In this document: one piece after another, positions 7,199 to 17,667 of the stretch
Layout: every line of letters begins with the position of its first letter
How positions within the stretch are numbered: position 1 is the stretch's first letter
Assembly: GCA_027326105.1 (NCBI GenBank)
Contig: DAHWFB010000114.1
Coordinates: 1-33,364 of the forward strand
Origin: Acetobacteraceae bacterium
Lineage (GTDB): Bacteria > Pseudomonadota > Alphaproteobacteria > Acetobacterales > Acetobacteraceae
Length of the DNA: 33,364 nt
Direction of reading: 5' to 3'
Program-made: the position numbers and the translations under genes
The notes under the pieces: model-generated
What the model was told of the DNA's origin: nothing
What the model saw: the letters and a program-made list of their open reading frames with translations, nothing else
Database searches by the model: none

Positions 7199-8872
7199 TC
7201 AGGCGCGCGGGAGGCGGACGACGAAACGGGCGCCGATCACCCCGCCGCTCGCGTCGCGCCGGTTCTCGGCGCTGATCCGCCCGCGCGCGGCCTCGACGAT
7301 CTGGCGGCTGATCGAGAGCCCGAGGCCCGAGTGCTGGCCGAAGCCTTCACCGGCGGGGCGTTCGGAATAGAAGCGGTCGAAGACATGTTCGAGCTTGCCC
7401 TCCGGAATGCCCGGCCCCTGATCCTCCACCGCGATCTCGACGACGCTTCCGGTCTCGCGGGCGTGGAGCAGGATGCGGCCGTTGGCGGGACTGAAGGAGA
7501 TCGCATTCGCGATGAGATTGCGCAGCACCTGCACCAGCCTGCCTTCCACCGCGCGCACCAGGAGCCCCTCGCGCGGGGCTTCCACCGCCAGCCGCGGCTC
7601 CGCCTCGCGGCGGGTGGCGTCATGGATTTCGGCGAGAGCCGCGATGATCGGGGCGAGATCGACCCGTTCGGGCTCGACGCGGGAGAGTTCGGCGTCGAGG
7701 CGGGAGGATTCGCTGATGTCGCTGATCAGCCGGTCGAGCCGGACGACGTCCTGCGCGATGATGCCGAGGAGCCGCTTGCGCTGGGATCCATCCTCGATGC
7801 GCGGCAGCGTCTCGATCGCGCTGCGGATGGAGGAGAGTGGATTCTTGATTTCGTGGGCGACCTCGGCGGCGAAGCGCTCGATCGCGTCGAGCCGCGCCCA
7901 AAGTGCCGCGGCGGAACGCGCGAGGGCGCGGGCGAGCGCGCCGATCTCGTCCTTGCGGGCAAGGAGACGCTCGGGCACCGCGCCGGCGCGGCCGCGCCCC
8001 TCGTGCAATTCGCCGGCGGCATTGGCGAGTGCCAGCAGCGGGCTCGCGATGGTGCGCGAAAGATACCAGGAAAGCAGCACCGTCAGCACCATGGCCAATG
8101 AGAACAGGCCGAGGATGGAAATCCGCACGACGAAGAGAGCGCGGTCGATCTCGTTGGCGTCGCGGGTCAACAGCACGATGCCGACCACCTTGCGGTCGCG
8201 TACCACCGGCTCGGCGACCGTCACCAAAAGATGCCCGTCCGGTGTGCGGCGGATGAAGGGCGCCATCTCGTGCGCCTTGGCCCCGGTGGTCATGGCCAGC
8301 GCCTGGCGCAGGTCGGGCTGCCAGTCGAGCCCCGCCTGCGGAGAGGCGGCCGATTCCACCGGCAGCGGATTGTTCTGCGGCAGCAGCGCGAAGAGATTGT
8401 CGTAGATCCAGGTGACGGTGCCCATCAACGGCCCCGGGCTCGCGACCGCCGGCAGCGGCTCGGAGACGACCGCGCCGCCCGGGCCGGTGCGCACCCGGCT
8501 GTCGGCGATCAATTGCCCACCCGGGCCATAGACCCGCGCCTGGGCGTTGGGTGTGGGCGCGGTGAGCCGGTAGAGCAGCGGGCGGGCGAGACCGGGATCG
8601 AGCGCCGGCCCGGCGGCGCCGGCCATCCGCACCGCACTTTCGGCGAGCGCCCCGGCATAGATGCGCGCCTGCTCGCGCAGGGCCGTCACCTTGGCGGCGA
8701 GCAGTCCGCTCTGATACTGGTCGAGGTAGAGCAGGGTCGCGAGCAGCAGCACCAGCGGCAGGGCGTTGACGAGCAGGATGCGCCGCATCAGCGGCGAGAT
8801 CAGCCGCCGCCGCTCCGCGCCGCGTTCGGCGAGCGCCGTGGCCGGCGGCGGGCGGGTGGTGCCGTCCGGCAC
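7199..8872 (-). CDS. chvG: ChvG-type sensor histidine kinase
   Basis: A 557-residue inner-membrane kinase. TM1 (about 31-50) and TM2 (about 250-271) bracket a periplasmic sensor of around 200 residues. A HAMP linker (about 271-325) follows, then the dimerisation/H-box FAAEVAHEIKNPLSSIR with phospho-acceptor H340. The HATPase_c domain has an N-box (NLIANAISFSPANG), G1 (VEDQGPGIPEG), an F region (VFDRFYSERP) and G2 (SGLGLSIS). In alphaproteobacteria ChvG/ExoS kinases respond to acid or cell-envelope stress and often control exopolysaccharide, which fits the EPS locus nearby. The GTG start directly abuts the chvI TAG stop. The usual downstream hprK is not here; the gene instead converges on quiC with 84 bp between the stops. 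Confidence 0.9.
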   Translation of the reverse strand: MPDGTTRPPPATALAERGAERRRLISPLMRRILLVNALPLVLLLATLLYLDQYQSGLLAAKVTALREQARIYAGALAESAVRMAGAAGPALDPGLARPLLYRLTAPTPNAQARVYGPGGQLIADSRVRTGPGGAVVSEPLPAVASPGPLMGTVTWIYDNLFALLPQNNPLPVESAASPQAGLDWQPDLRQALAMTTGAKAHEMAPFIRRTPDGHLLVTVAEPVVRDRKVVGIVLLTRDANEIDRALFVVRISILGLFSLAMVLTVLLSWYLSRTIASPLLALANAAGELHEGRGRAGAVPERLLARKDEIGALARALARSAAALWARLDAIERFAAEVAHEIKNPLSSIRSAIETLPRIEDGSQRKRLLGIIAQDVVRLDRLISDISESSRLDAELSRVEPERVDLAPIIAALAEIHDATRREAEPRLAVEAPREGLLVRAVEGRLVQVLRNLIANAISFSPANGRILLHARETGSVVEIAVEDQGPGIPEGKLEHVFDRFYSERPAGEGFGQHSGLGLSISRQIVEAARGRISAENRRDASGGVIGARFVVRLPRA

Positions 8873-9574
8873 CTAGCCCTCCTTGTAGCGGTAGCCGATG
8901 CCGTAGAGGGTTTCGATCTGGTTGAAGGCCTCGTCTACCGCCCGGAACTTCTTGCGCACGCGCTTGACGTGGCTGTCGATGGTACGGTCGTCGACGTAGA
9001 TGTTCTCGCCGTAGGCGGCATCGATCAACTGGTCACGCGACTTGACCAGGCCGGGCCGGGCGGCGAGCGCCTTCACCAGCAGGAATTCGGTAACGGTGAG
9101 CTGGATGTCCTGGCCGCGCCAGAGGCACTGGTGCTTGGTCTCGTCGAGCACCAGTTCGCCGCGCACCATTACCCCGCCCGGCGTGGCGCCGGAGCCTTCG
9201 GCGCGGCCGGTGTCGTTGCGGCGCAGGAGCGCGCGGATGCGCTCGAGCAGCAGCCGCTGGCTGAACGGCTTGGTGATGTAATCGTCCGCGCCGAGGCGCA
9301 GGCCCATCAGTTCGTCCACCTCCTCGTCCTTGCTGGTAAGGAAGATCACCGGCACCGGGCTGCGCTGGCGCAGGCGCTGCAACAGTTCCATACCGTCCAT
9401 GCGCGGCATCTTGATGTCGAGCACGGCGAGATCGACCGGGCGGGCGATGAGCGCCTGCAGCGCACTCTCCCCGTCGGTGAAGGTGCGGACCTGGAACCCT
9501 TCCTGTTCGAGCGTCATGGCGACGCTGGCGAGGATATTGCGATCGTCATCGACTAGGGCGATGGTCTGTTTCAT
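8873..9574 (-). CDS. chvI: ChvI-type response regulator (OmpR family)
   Basis: A 233-residue OmpR/PhoB-family regulator. The receiver domain (1-115) has the acidic pocket VDDD at 8-11, phospho-acceptor D53 in [11 protein letters not shown], the conserved T80 and K102 (ITKPF). The C-terminal winged helix (about 135-230) ends in the [14 protein letters not shown] recognition helix and a GIGYRYKEG tail. Opening [14 protein letters not shown] and [12 protein letters not shown] are close to known ChvI proteins. I chose the ATG at 9574; the in-frame extension upstream (21 residues from 9637) is unlike the family. It is transcribed with chvG and diverges from the HugZ-like gene across 77 bp, where its promoter should lie. 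Confidence 0.92.
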   Translation of the reverse strand: MKQTIALVDDDRNILASVAMTLEQEGFQVRTFTDGESALQALIARPVDLAVLDIKMPRMDGMELLQRLRQRSPVPVIFLTSKDEEVDELMGLRLGADDYITKPFSQRLLLERIRALLRRNDTGRAEGSGATPGGVMVRGELVLDETKHQCLWRGQDIQLTVTEFLLVKALAARPGLVKSRDQLIDAAYGENIYVDDRTIDSHVKRVRKKFRAVDEAFNQIETLYGIGYRYKEG

Positions 9575-9651
9575 GGTGAGGACCCCATACAGGCGCCCCG
9601 CCCGCGGCGGCAAGGCCGCTGTGGCGCGTTGGGACACTTAGGGAACGGAGT

Positions 9652-10404
9652 ATGGCAGAACCCGAGACCCCGTCAAGTGCCGTTCCGGCGGAGGCTCCGT
9701 CGGCGGCGATCGAGGCGCGGCGGCTTCTGCGCGGGGCGAAGCTCGCCACTCTCGGCACCCTTTCGCGCGGGGCGCCGTTTGTCTCGCTGGTCACCCCGGC
9801 GACGGCGCCCGATCTGTCGGTGCTGCTGTGGCTGTCGCGGCTTTCGGAGCATACCCGGGCGCTCGACGCAGAGCCCGCCTGCGCGCTTCTGGTGGCGGGG
9901 GCCGCGGTGGACGAGAACCCGCAGACCGCGCCGCGGCTGACCCTCTCCGGGCTCGCCACCCCGATCGAGGACGGGACGCTGAAGGCGCGCTGGCTGGCGC
10001 GCCACCCCTACGCCGCCCCCTATGCCGGCTTCGCCGATTTCTCGCTCTGGCAGATCAGCCCACGTGCGGCCCAGATGGTGGGCGGCTTCGCCCGCGCCGA
10101 GAAGCTGCGCATGGCTGCTTTTCTGCCCGATCCCGCCTCGGTTGCCGCGGTGGCGGAAGCGGAGGCCGCCATCCTCGGCCATTGCAACCAGGATCATGCG
10201 GCCGCGCTCGACGCCATCGCCGCGGCCGACGGGGCGGCGGGGGCGGGCTGGCGGATGGTCGCGGTCGACGTGGACGGATTCGACCTCGCCCGCGAGCAGA
10301 CGGTGCGGCGCATCGCCTTCGCGGCCCCGGTGGCGGACGCGGCCGGCGTGCGCGAGGCGCTGGTGCGGCTGGCCCGGGAAGCCCGCCGCGGCGCGGCGGG
10401 GTGA
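9652..10404 (+). CDS. HugZ-like PNPOx-fold protein with DUF2470 domain
   Basis: A 250-residue protein with an N-terminal pyridoxamine-phosphate-oxidase-like split barrel (about 20-150; LATLGTLSRGAPFVSLVTPA is a typical first strand pair). A C-terminal DUF2470 domain (about 165-245) has the characteristic NQDHAAALDAIA at 179-190. This architecture is found in HugZ/HutZ heme-degradation proteins and in related proteins of unknown substrate, so heme or flavin binding is plausible but not shown. The start has a good GGGAACGGAG ribosome-binding site. It diverges from chvI and converges on the GT4 gene with only 22 bp between stops. No heme-uptake genes are nearby to strengthen the heme assignment. 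Confidence 0.8.
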   Translation: MAEPETPSSAVPAEAPSAAIEARRLLRGAKLATLGTLSRGAPFVSLVTPATAPDLSVLLWLSRLSEHTRALDAEPACALLVAGAAVDENPQTAPRLTLSGLATPIEDGTLKARWLARHPYAAPYAGFADFSLWQISPRAAQMVGGFARAEKLRMAAFLPDPASVAAVAEAEAAILGHCNQDHAAALDAIAAADGAAGAGWRMVAVDVDGFDLAREQTVRRIAFAAPVADAAGVREALVRLAREARRGAAG

Positions 10405-10426
10405 ACGTGGCAGCGCCGGGCGGTGT

Positions 10427-11659
10427 TCAGGCCCGGCGGAGGAGGCCGCGGAAAAGGGCGTACTGCCCGGCGCTCGTCGGGTCCCAGCCGAAGGCTTCGG
10501 CGTAGGCACGCGTCGCGGCGCGCGCGGGCGGCGCCGCGAACAGACCGCGCACCGCCCGCGCGATGCCCGCCGCCGTATTCTCCTCCACGATCAACCCCGC
10601 CTCGCGGCGCTGCACCACCTCCGGGTTGCCGGGGATGCGGCTCGCCACCACCGGGGTACCGCAGGCCATCGCCTCGAGCAGGACGTTGGCCCAGCCTTCG
10701 CGGCTGGAGGCCAGGACCAGCGCGTCCGCCGCGGCATAGAGGGGTTGCAGTTCGCCGTGCGGGCGCGCCCCGAGCAGCCGGACACGACCAGCGAGGCCGA
10801 GGCGGGCGATGTCCGCCTCCAGCCGCGCACGCTCCGGCCCCTCGCCCACGATCAGGAGGTCGGTGCCGGGCAGGGAGGCGAGCGCCGCGATGACGAGATG
10901 ATGGCCCTTGCGCGCGATGAGATGGCCGACCGAGAGCAGCGTCGGGTGGGTAAGGCCGAGGGTCTCGCGCGCCGCCTCCCGCCCGTCGGGATGGAATAGC
11001 GCGGTGTCCACGCCGTTGCGCAGCACCGTCACCTTCTCCGCCGGCGCGCCGAGCGCGACCAGCCCGTCCTTGAGCGCGGCGCTGACGCTGATCAGCGCGT
11101 CTGCCCCGGCGATGGCGCCCTGGATGAGCCGGCGGGGGATGGCGTGGCCGGGCAGCTGGGTGACATCGGAGCCGCGCGCGGTGATCACCACCGGCAGGCC
11201 GAAGCGGCGGCCGAGCCAGACTGCGGCGACCCCATCCGGGTAAAGGTAGTGGGCGTCGATCAGGTCGCAGGCGAAGCCTTCGCCGCGCATCCGGGCCAGC
11301 GCGCGTGCCGCGGCGCGATAGAGCAGGAAGGGTGCCGCCGACATGCCGAGGCGGGGGATTGCGAGATAGCGCGGATGGTCGGCCACGATCCCGTGGCGGG
11401 TTTCCCGCCCTGGCACGCGGGCATGGCGCGCCCAGGTGCCGAAGCGGGGGGAGGCGAGCGGAAACCAGGGCACCGGCGCCATCACCCGCGCCGTCACCGG
11501 ATGGCTGGCCAGCAGGTGGCGCAGACGATTCTCGACGAACACGCCGTGGTTGGGGAAGGAGGTGTTTGGGTAGAGGGTGGTGAAGGTGAGCAGCCCGATC
11601 GCCCGGTCGCCCGCCTCCGCCGGGCTCATCGCGCGGAAGGCCGGTTCAGCGCCGTCCAC
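10427..11659 (-). CDS. GT4-family glycosyltransferase of the XrtA exopolysaccharide locus
   Basis: A 410-residue GT-B glycosyltransferase. The N-terminal Rossmann half has FPNHGVFVENR near the acceptor side. The C-terminal half carries LRNGVDTALFHP, the LLSVGHLIARKGHHL strand-turn and the nucleotide-sugar EX7E motif in REGWANVLLEAMACGTPV. It would add a sugar to the lipid-linked EPS repeat in the cytoplasm. It is the last gene of the leftward operon. I prefer the GTG at 11659, which has AGAGG seven bases upstream and overlaps the small membrane gene by 14 bp. The ATG at 11629 is the alternative but lacks a visible ribosome-binding site. Similar GT4 enzymes recur in exosortase A loci. The donor sugar is unknown. 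Confidence 0.88.
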   Translation of the reverse strand: MDGAEPAFRAMSPAEAGDRAIGLLTFTTLYPNTSFPNHGVFVENRLRHLLASHPVTARVMAPVPWFPLASPRFGTWARHARVPGRETRHGIVADHPRYLAIPRLGMSAAPFLLYRAAARALARMRGEGFACDLIDAHYLYPDGVAAVWLGRRFGLPVVITARGSDVTQLPGHAIPRRLIQGAIAGADALISVSAALKDGLVALGAPAEKVTVLRNGVDTALFHPDGREAARETLGLTHPTLLSVGHLIARKGHHLVIAALASLPGTDLLIVGEGPERARLEADIARLGLAGRVRLLGARPHGELQPLYAAADALVLASSREGWANVLLEAMACGTPVVASRIPGNPEVVQRREAGLIVEENTAAGIARAVRGLFAAPPARAATRAYAEAFGWDPTSAGQYALFRGLLRRA

Positions 11660-11855
11660 GCCGCGGCCTCTGCCAGGCGTGCCGGGACTTGGCGGGCGGC
11701 GTCGCCGCGTCCGCCGGCCGCGCCGGTTCGCGCATGGCGAAGGGCGACCAGCGCTCCTTGCCGCGCCGCCCGGGCTCGATCGCGGTCCACACCACGAGCC
11801 AGGCCACGCCGATGAGCATGGAGGCGAAGAAGGCGGCGTCCGCGAGGCTTTTCAT
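11646..11855 (-). CDS. Small single-pass membrane protein, unrecognised
   Basis: A 69-residue product I do not recognise. Residues about 6-27 form one hydrophobic helix (FFASMLIGVAWLVVW is its core). A basic, proline-rich tail rich in Arg follows, ending PRRGRR. Its ATG (11855) overlaps the stop of the O-antigen-ligase-like gene as ATGA, and its 3' end overlaps the GTG start of the GT4 gene. This position in a translationally coupled operon argues that it is real. It might be an accessory subunit of the ligase or glycosyltransferase; that is inference only. Confidence 0.6.
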   Translation of the reverse strand: MKSLADAAFFASMLIGVAWLVVWTAIEPGRRGKERWSPFAMREPARPADAATPPAKSRHAWQRPRRGRR

Positions 11856-13216
11856 CGTCCCGCTCCCCGGCTCCAGGCGGGCAGCCGCTGCTGACCGCCG
11901 GCACCGCGCCAGCCCGCTGCGGCAAGCGCCGGCGGATGCACAGCCGAGGGCACCGGAACCCGCGGCGGAGCCCGTTCGCGCAACGCCTGGGCGACGAGGG
12001 AGCGGGTGGCGGCGAGGACGACCAGGAGGGTGAAGAAGAGATCGTAATAGCCGAGCGAGAGGAAGCTACCCGCCGAGCAGTAGGCGATGATGGAGACGAA
12101 GCCCATGCGGCCGAGATCGTTGGCCCAGCCCAGCTCGGGGATGGCCCGCGTCAGGCGCTGGATGCGCAGGCAGTTGTAGACGCCGACCAGCAGCATGCAG
12201 GCCCAGATCGCGAAGACGACGAACCCGTTCTCGCCCAGAATCTCGAACCAGATGCTGTGCACCGCCCGATGCACCGCGCCGGGCACGAGCGATTGCAGCG
12301 GTCCGGCGAAATGGGTGATCAGCAACCCGCCGCCGGTGAACGGCCGGGCGAGGGCGACCCGCAGCGCGACGCCCCAGATCGCCAGCCTCTCCTGCGCGGA
12401 TTGCGAGTGCTGGTAGTGCAGGATGGTCATCATTCGCGCCATCCAGGCCGGCGGCATGAAGGTGATTGCAAGCCCGACGGCGAGCACCACCGCGATGGCG
12501 GAGACCAGCTTCCTCCGGCTCTTCCACCAGAAGAACAGCGAAACCGCCCCGAGGCCGAGAAAGGCGCCGCGCGAGTAGCTGGTGAGGATGGAGAACAGGA
12601 CCAGCATCATCGCCGCCGCGAGTCCCTGGCGGACAACGGCATGGGCCGATTGCAGCCGTAGATAGTTCATCAGCGGCAGGCCGACCAGCAGCGCCGCGGC
12701 GAGCTGGTTGTTGTCGCCGAGGATGGAATTCGGCGGGCCGTAGACGTGGAAGTGCCCCGCCGTCAACAGCGAGAACAGCCCGCCGCGCACCCCGTAGTAG
12801 CCGAGCGAGAGCGCCATGATCCACACCACCGCGTGGATGCGCTTGCGCTCGGACAGCAGCAGCGCGGTCAGGATCATTAACACGAAACTCTTCATTTCCT
12901 GGATGTATTTCGGTACCACCGCGGCCGCCGGCCCGAGCGCGGTCGCGGTGGTGAGCGAAATGCCCAGCATGAAGAGCAGCAGGAGCCAGACCATCGGCGT
13001 GACGTTCGGCCGCCGCGGCTCGCGCGCCACGACGCAGCCGAGACCGGTCGCCGCCACCACCAGCCAGGCCCAGGGCATCGCCTGCGCGAAGCCCCAGAGT
13101 TCCTGCTGGGGGCTCATGAAGGAGATCCATTCCCACAGCAGGATGCCGGCCATCGGCCGCACGGCGGCGAACGGAAGCAGGCCCGCGATGATCAGCGCGA
13201 AAACCAGCCCGCGCAC
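11852..13216 (-). CDS. O-antigen-ligase-like membrane protein, exosortase A system type
   Basis: A 454-residue polytopic membrane protein with about ten hydrophobic segments. It fits the Wzy/WaaL-like family recurrently encoded in XrtA loci (N-terminal DUF5935-like part, then Wzy_C). Visible landmarks are GILLWEWISFMSPQ early, the loop GPPNSILGDNNQLA, SYSRGAFLGLG in the polymerase/ligase core, and the periplasmic segment HRAVHSIWFEILGENGF with histidines typical of the catalytic loop. It would polymerise or ligate the polysaccharide, or glycosylate target proteins, at the periplasmic face. The start is GTG with AGGAGG six bases upstream, the latter overlapping the prsT stop. The last 60 residues are a Pro/Arg/Ala-rich cytoplasmic tail. 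Its stop overlaps the start of the small membrane gene. Confidence 0.88.
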   Translation of the reverse strand: MRGLVFALIIAGLLPFAAVRPMAGILLWEWISFMSPQQELWGFAQAMPWAWLVVAATGLGCVVAREPRRPNVTPMVWLLLLFMLGISLTTATALGPAAAVVPKYIQEMKSFVLMILTALLLSERKRIHAVVWIMALSLGYYGVRGGLFSLLTAGHFHVYGPPNSILGDNNQLAAALLVGLPLMNYLRLQSAHAVVRQGLAAAMMLVLFSILTSYSRGAFLGLGAVSLFFWWKSRRKLVSAIAVVLAVGLAITFMPPAWMARMMTILHYQHSQSAQERLAIWGVALRVALARPFTGGGLLITHFAGPLQSLVPGAVHRAVHSIWFEILGENGFVVFAIWACMLLVGVYNCLRIQRLTRAIPELGWANDLGRMGFVSIIAYCSAGSFLSLGYYDLFFTLLVVLAATRSLVAQALRERAPPRVPVPSAVHPPALAAAGWRGAGGQQRLPAWSRGAGR

Positions 13217-13226
13217 GCGCGGCCTC

Positions 13227-16046
13227 CTACTTGCCGCCCAACCGCGCCAGCAGCGCCGCCGCCTTGGACTTGTCGGGAAAGCTCTGCGGTGCGGCCACCA
13301 GCGGCTTCAGCAGGGCGACGGCGGCCGGGGTCTTCCCGGTGGCGGCGAGGGTGGAGGCGAGGTGGTAGGTGATCGCGGGATCGCCCGGCAGCCCGGCGTG
13401 GGCCTGGCGCAGCAGCGCCAGCGCCATCGCGTGCTGGCCGGATCCGGCGAGAATCCAGCCCAGCGTATCGGCGGTGTTGGGCCCCGGCACGAGACGGTAG
13501 GCCCGCTCGGCGAGGGCGGCTGCGCGCTTGTCCCCCTCCTGCTGGTAGATCCAGGCGAGATTGTTCAGCGCGGCGCCGTCGTCGGGCTGCTTTGCCACCA
13601 CCGCCTCGAGCAGCCGCCGCGCCGCGCCCAGCCGGTGCGCCGCGATCTCAACCGAGGCGAGCGGGCCCGCCACGGCGGGATCGTCCGGGTGGGTCTTGAG
13701 CCACGCCGCCATCGCCGCGCGGGCCGCCGCGGGTTGCCCCGCCGCGCCCAGCGCGCTCGCCTCACGCAGCACCAGCGGGGCCAGCGGATGCTCGGCGAGC
13801 GCGGCGCGGTAGGCCGCGGCCGCTTCCGGGAACTTCTTCTCCGCCATCAGCAGATCGCCCGGCAGGGCCGACGCACCCGGCAGATTGGCGGGATCGGCCG
13901 CGAGTTTGGCGACCTCGGCGCTGGCACGCGCCGGCCCGCCCTCGCGCAGCGCGAGCCCGACCAACGCCTGCAGCAGCACGAAATTGCCTGGGCTGCGCTT
14001 CAACCCGTCTTGCAGCACGGCGCGGGCGCGGCCGTAGTGCTTGGCGTCGGCCAGCATCTGCGCGAGGCGCAGGCGTAGCGGCACCGCGGCCGGCGCGATG
14101 GCGATGAGCTGGCGGAGACTGTCACGCGCGTCGGCGGTCTGGCCGAGGGCGAGTTCCGCGTCCACCCGGGCAGCGACGATGGTTCCCACCGGTGCGTGAC
14201 CGGCCGCGGCCTGGTTCAGCAGGTCGAGCGCCTGGGTTGCCTTCTTGGCGTGGATCAGCGCCTCGGCGAGGCTCACGGTGAGGCTCGCGTCCTGCGGCGC
14301 CGCGGTGTGGGCCCGCTGCAGCACGGCGATCGCCGCCGCGGTCTTGCCTTCTGCGGTGAGCGAGCCGACGAGCGCACCGACCGCGGCGTGCTCGGCCGGA
14401 TGATGGGCGAGGATCGACCGCCAGAGCGTCTGCGCCTCGGCGGGATTGCCTTCCAGCGCGGCGACCTTGGCGAGGTTCTGGGTCGCGGGAATGAAATCGG
14501 GGTGGGCCTTGTGGACAGTCTCGAACGCCGCCCGCGCGCCCGCGAGATCGAACTGGGCGAGATGCAGCAGCCCCTCCAGATTGCCGACCCCGGGATCGGC
14601 GGGATGGTGCGCCTTCAGCGTGGCCAGCGTCTGGCCGGCGAGCGCGAACTGCCCGGAGTCGATGGCGGCGAGCGCCAGCAACTGGCGGACGCCGGCGAGC
14701 TTGGGCGCGAGCACCAGCGCCTGGTGCAGATCGCGCGCCGCTCCCGCCGCATCCCCGAGCCGCAGCCGCGCGGCGCCGAGCCGGGCGCGCAGGGCCCCGT
14801 CCTTGGGGGCGAGGGCGGTCGCGCGCCGATAGCTGGCGACCGCCGGCCCGGGCGCGCCCGCCTCCATATAGGCGCGGCCGAACAGATCGTAGAGTCCGGC
14901 ATCCTTCTGCCCGGCGGCGTGCAGCGCCTTCAGCCGGGCGAGAGCCCGATGCGGCTGGTTCGCCTGCACCTCCAGGCCGGCGAGGATGCGCAGCCCGCGC
15001 GGGTCGCCCGGCACGCGGGCGACGTAGTGGCGGGCGGCGTCCTCCGCCCGGGCGAGCTGGCCGAGATGGCCGAACACGATCGCCTGGAGGAGATAGGCGG
15101 AGGGGAACCGCGCGAGCACCGGGGACAGCTTCTCGAGAGCGGCGTTGGCGCCCTTGTAGTCCCCCCGGTGGGCGCGCAGCACGGCATGCAGATAGATCGC
15201 CTCGGCGTTGCCTGGAATCGCGGCGAGCGTTGCCTTCACGTCGACGGCGGCGCGCGCGTCCTCGCCGGCGGCGATTAGCGCGCTCGCCCGGCTGAGGCGC
15301 GCGGTGTAGTTGCCGGGTGCCGCCGCCACCGCCTTGTCGAGCACCGCGACCGCCTGCCGGGCGTGGCCGGTGGCGGCGAGCAGGCGGCCCTTGCGGATCA
15401 TCGCCCGCACCGAACCGGGGCGGCGGGAGAGCGCCTCATCGGCGAGCTTGAGCGCGCCGGCGGCATCCCCCTTCGCCGCCGCGAGGTCGGAGGCCGCCAA
15501 CAGCGGCCCGACCGCGTTCGGCGCCAGCTTGCGCGCCGCCGCGATGGCAGCCGCTCCCTCGGCGGTCCGGCCCAGAGCGAGCAGCGCGAGACCGCGCCCC
15601 ACATCGACCCGTGCGGTGAGATCGGGGGTCTTCTGGGGGACCGGAAAATCCTTGAGCAGGGCGACGAGCCGGCCCTGCGCCAGATAGGCGCGCAGCAGCA
15701 GGGTGGTGGCGGGGCCGGGGTGGTAGCCGCCGTCGCGGGCGGCCCGCGCCTGCACCTCGGCGCCGACCGCGTCGCCGAGCGCGAAATCCACCTGCCCGAG
15801 GGCGAAATGCACCGCCCCGTCCCTGGGGTGCTGGCGCAGTGCGTTGCGCAGTTCGAGCTGCGCCCCGCGCAGATCGCCGGCGGCCATCAGCCGCTGGCCA
15901 GCGGCGAGATAATCCGCCGCGTGCCCGGCCACCGGCCAGCCCAGCGTGAGCGCGAGCGCGAGCAGAGCGCCGGCGGGCGCCCGGCGGCGCGGGCTCCGGC
16001 CGGTTCGGGCGATGGTCGACGGCGGGCGGTTCGGGGCAGACGACAT
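13227..16046 (-). CDS. prsT: XrtA/PEP-CTERM system TPR-repeat protein PrsT
   Basis: A 939-residue exported protein made almost wholly of tetratricopeptide repeats, in the size range and genetic position of PrsT. The N-terminus has an RR-rich stretch, a hydrophobic core (ALLALALTLGWPVAG) and a likely signal-peptidase site after GHA (GHA|ADY). The mature chain repeats helix pairs of the type ALGQVDFALGDAVGAEVQARA and LNNLAWIYQQEGDKRAAALAE. Such proteins are thought to scaffold the polysaccharide export or exosortase complex in the periplasm. The ATG at 16046 was chosen because the signal peptide follows it directly, and an AGGAG lies about 12 bases upstream. It is 83 bp from prsR and 10 bp from the ligase-like gene. 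Confidence 0.88.
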   Translation of the reverse strand: MSSAPNRPPSTIARTGRSPRRRAPAGALLALALTLGWPVAGHAADYLAAGQRLMAAGDLRGAQLELRNALRQHPRDGAVHFALGQVDFALGDAVGAEVQARAARDGGYHPGPATTLLLRAYLAQGRLVALLKDFPVPQKTPDLTARVDVGRGLALLALGRTAEGAAAIAAARKLAPNAVGPLLAASDLAAAKGDAAGALKLADEALSRRPGSVRAMIRKGRLLAATGHARQAVAVLDKAVAAAPGNYTARLSRASALIAAGEDARAAVDVKATLAAIPGNAEAIYLHAVLRAHRGDYKGANAALEKLSPVLARFPSAYLLQAIVFGHLGQLARAEDAARHYVARVPGDPRGLRILAGLEVQANQPHRALARLKALHAAGQKDAGLYDLFGRAYMEAGAPGPAVASYRRATALAPKDGALRARLGAARLRLGDAAGAARDLHQALVLAPKLAGVRQLLALAAIDSGQFALAGQTLATLKAHHPADPGVGNLEGLLHLAQFDLAGARAAFETVHKAHPDFIPATQNLAKVAALEGNPAEAQTLWRSILAHHPAEHAAVGALVGSLTAEGKTAAAIAVLQRAHTAAPQDASLTVSLAEALIHAKKATQALDLLNQAAAGHAPVGTIVAARVDAELALGQTADARDSLRQLIAIAPAAVPLRLRLAQMLADAKHYGRARAVLQDGLKRSPGNFVLLQALVGLALREGGPARASAEVAKLAADPANLPGASALPGDLLMAEKKFPEAAAAYRAALAEHPLAPLVLREASALGAAGQPAAARAAMAAWLKTHPDDPAVAGPLASVEIAAHRLGAARRLLEAVVAKQPDDGAALNNLAWIYQQEGDKRAAALAERAYRLVPGPNTADTLGWILAGSGQHAMALALLRQAHAGLPGDPAITYHLASTLAATGKTPAAVALLKPLVAAPQSFPDKSKAAALLARLGGK

Positions 16047-16129
16047 GGCCGGAAAACGCTCCTGTGCGGGCTCGGGATCGGCTGGGTTCGGGGCGCGGCG
16101 GACGCCGCATGCAAAAGGCATCGGGCGGA

Positions 16130-17521
<1,392 letters not shown>

Positions 17522-17556
17522 GGTGGCACCGGCTGTTCGGGTTCATCCCCGGGGAA

Positions 17557-17602
17557 GTGGCAACACGCGGCCATCATGGGCATCCCGCGCGATTGTGGCA
17601 AC
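17557..17602. repeat. GTGGCAAC direct repeat upstream of prsR
   Basis: The octamer GTGGCAAC occurs at 17557-17564 and 17595-17602, 38 bp apart, within the 146-bp gap between prsK and prsR. Related TGTGGCA octamer cores also occur at 21402-21408 and 21470-21476 in the divergent control region. It may be a binding site for a locus-specific regulator. The repeat is short and could be chance. Confidence 0.25.
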
Positions 17603-17667
17603 GAGACGTCACCATTCGGTGAACGCTCGGGCGGCGCCGGCGGCGCGCTTGTGCCATGGCGGCACGC

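Noticed and set aside
17522-17667. Possible sigma54 (-24/-12) promoter before prsR
   Set aside because: A TGGCAC is present on the minus strand near the start of the gap, but no GC lies at the required ten-base spacing. No acceptable TGGCAC-N5-TTGC was found here or in 21160-22068.
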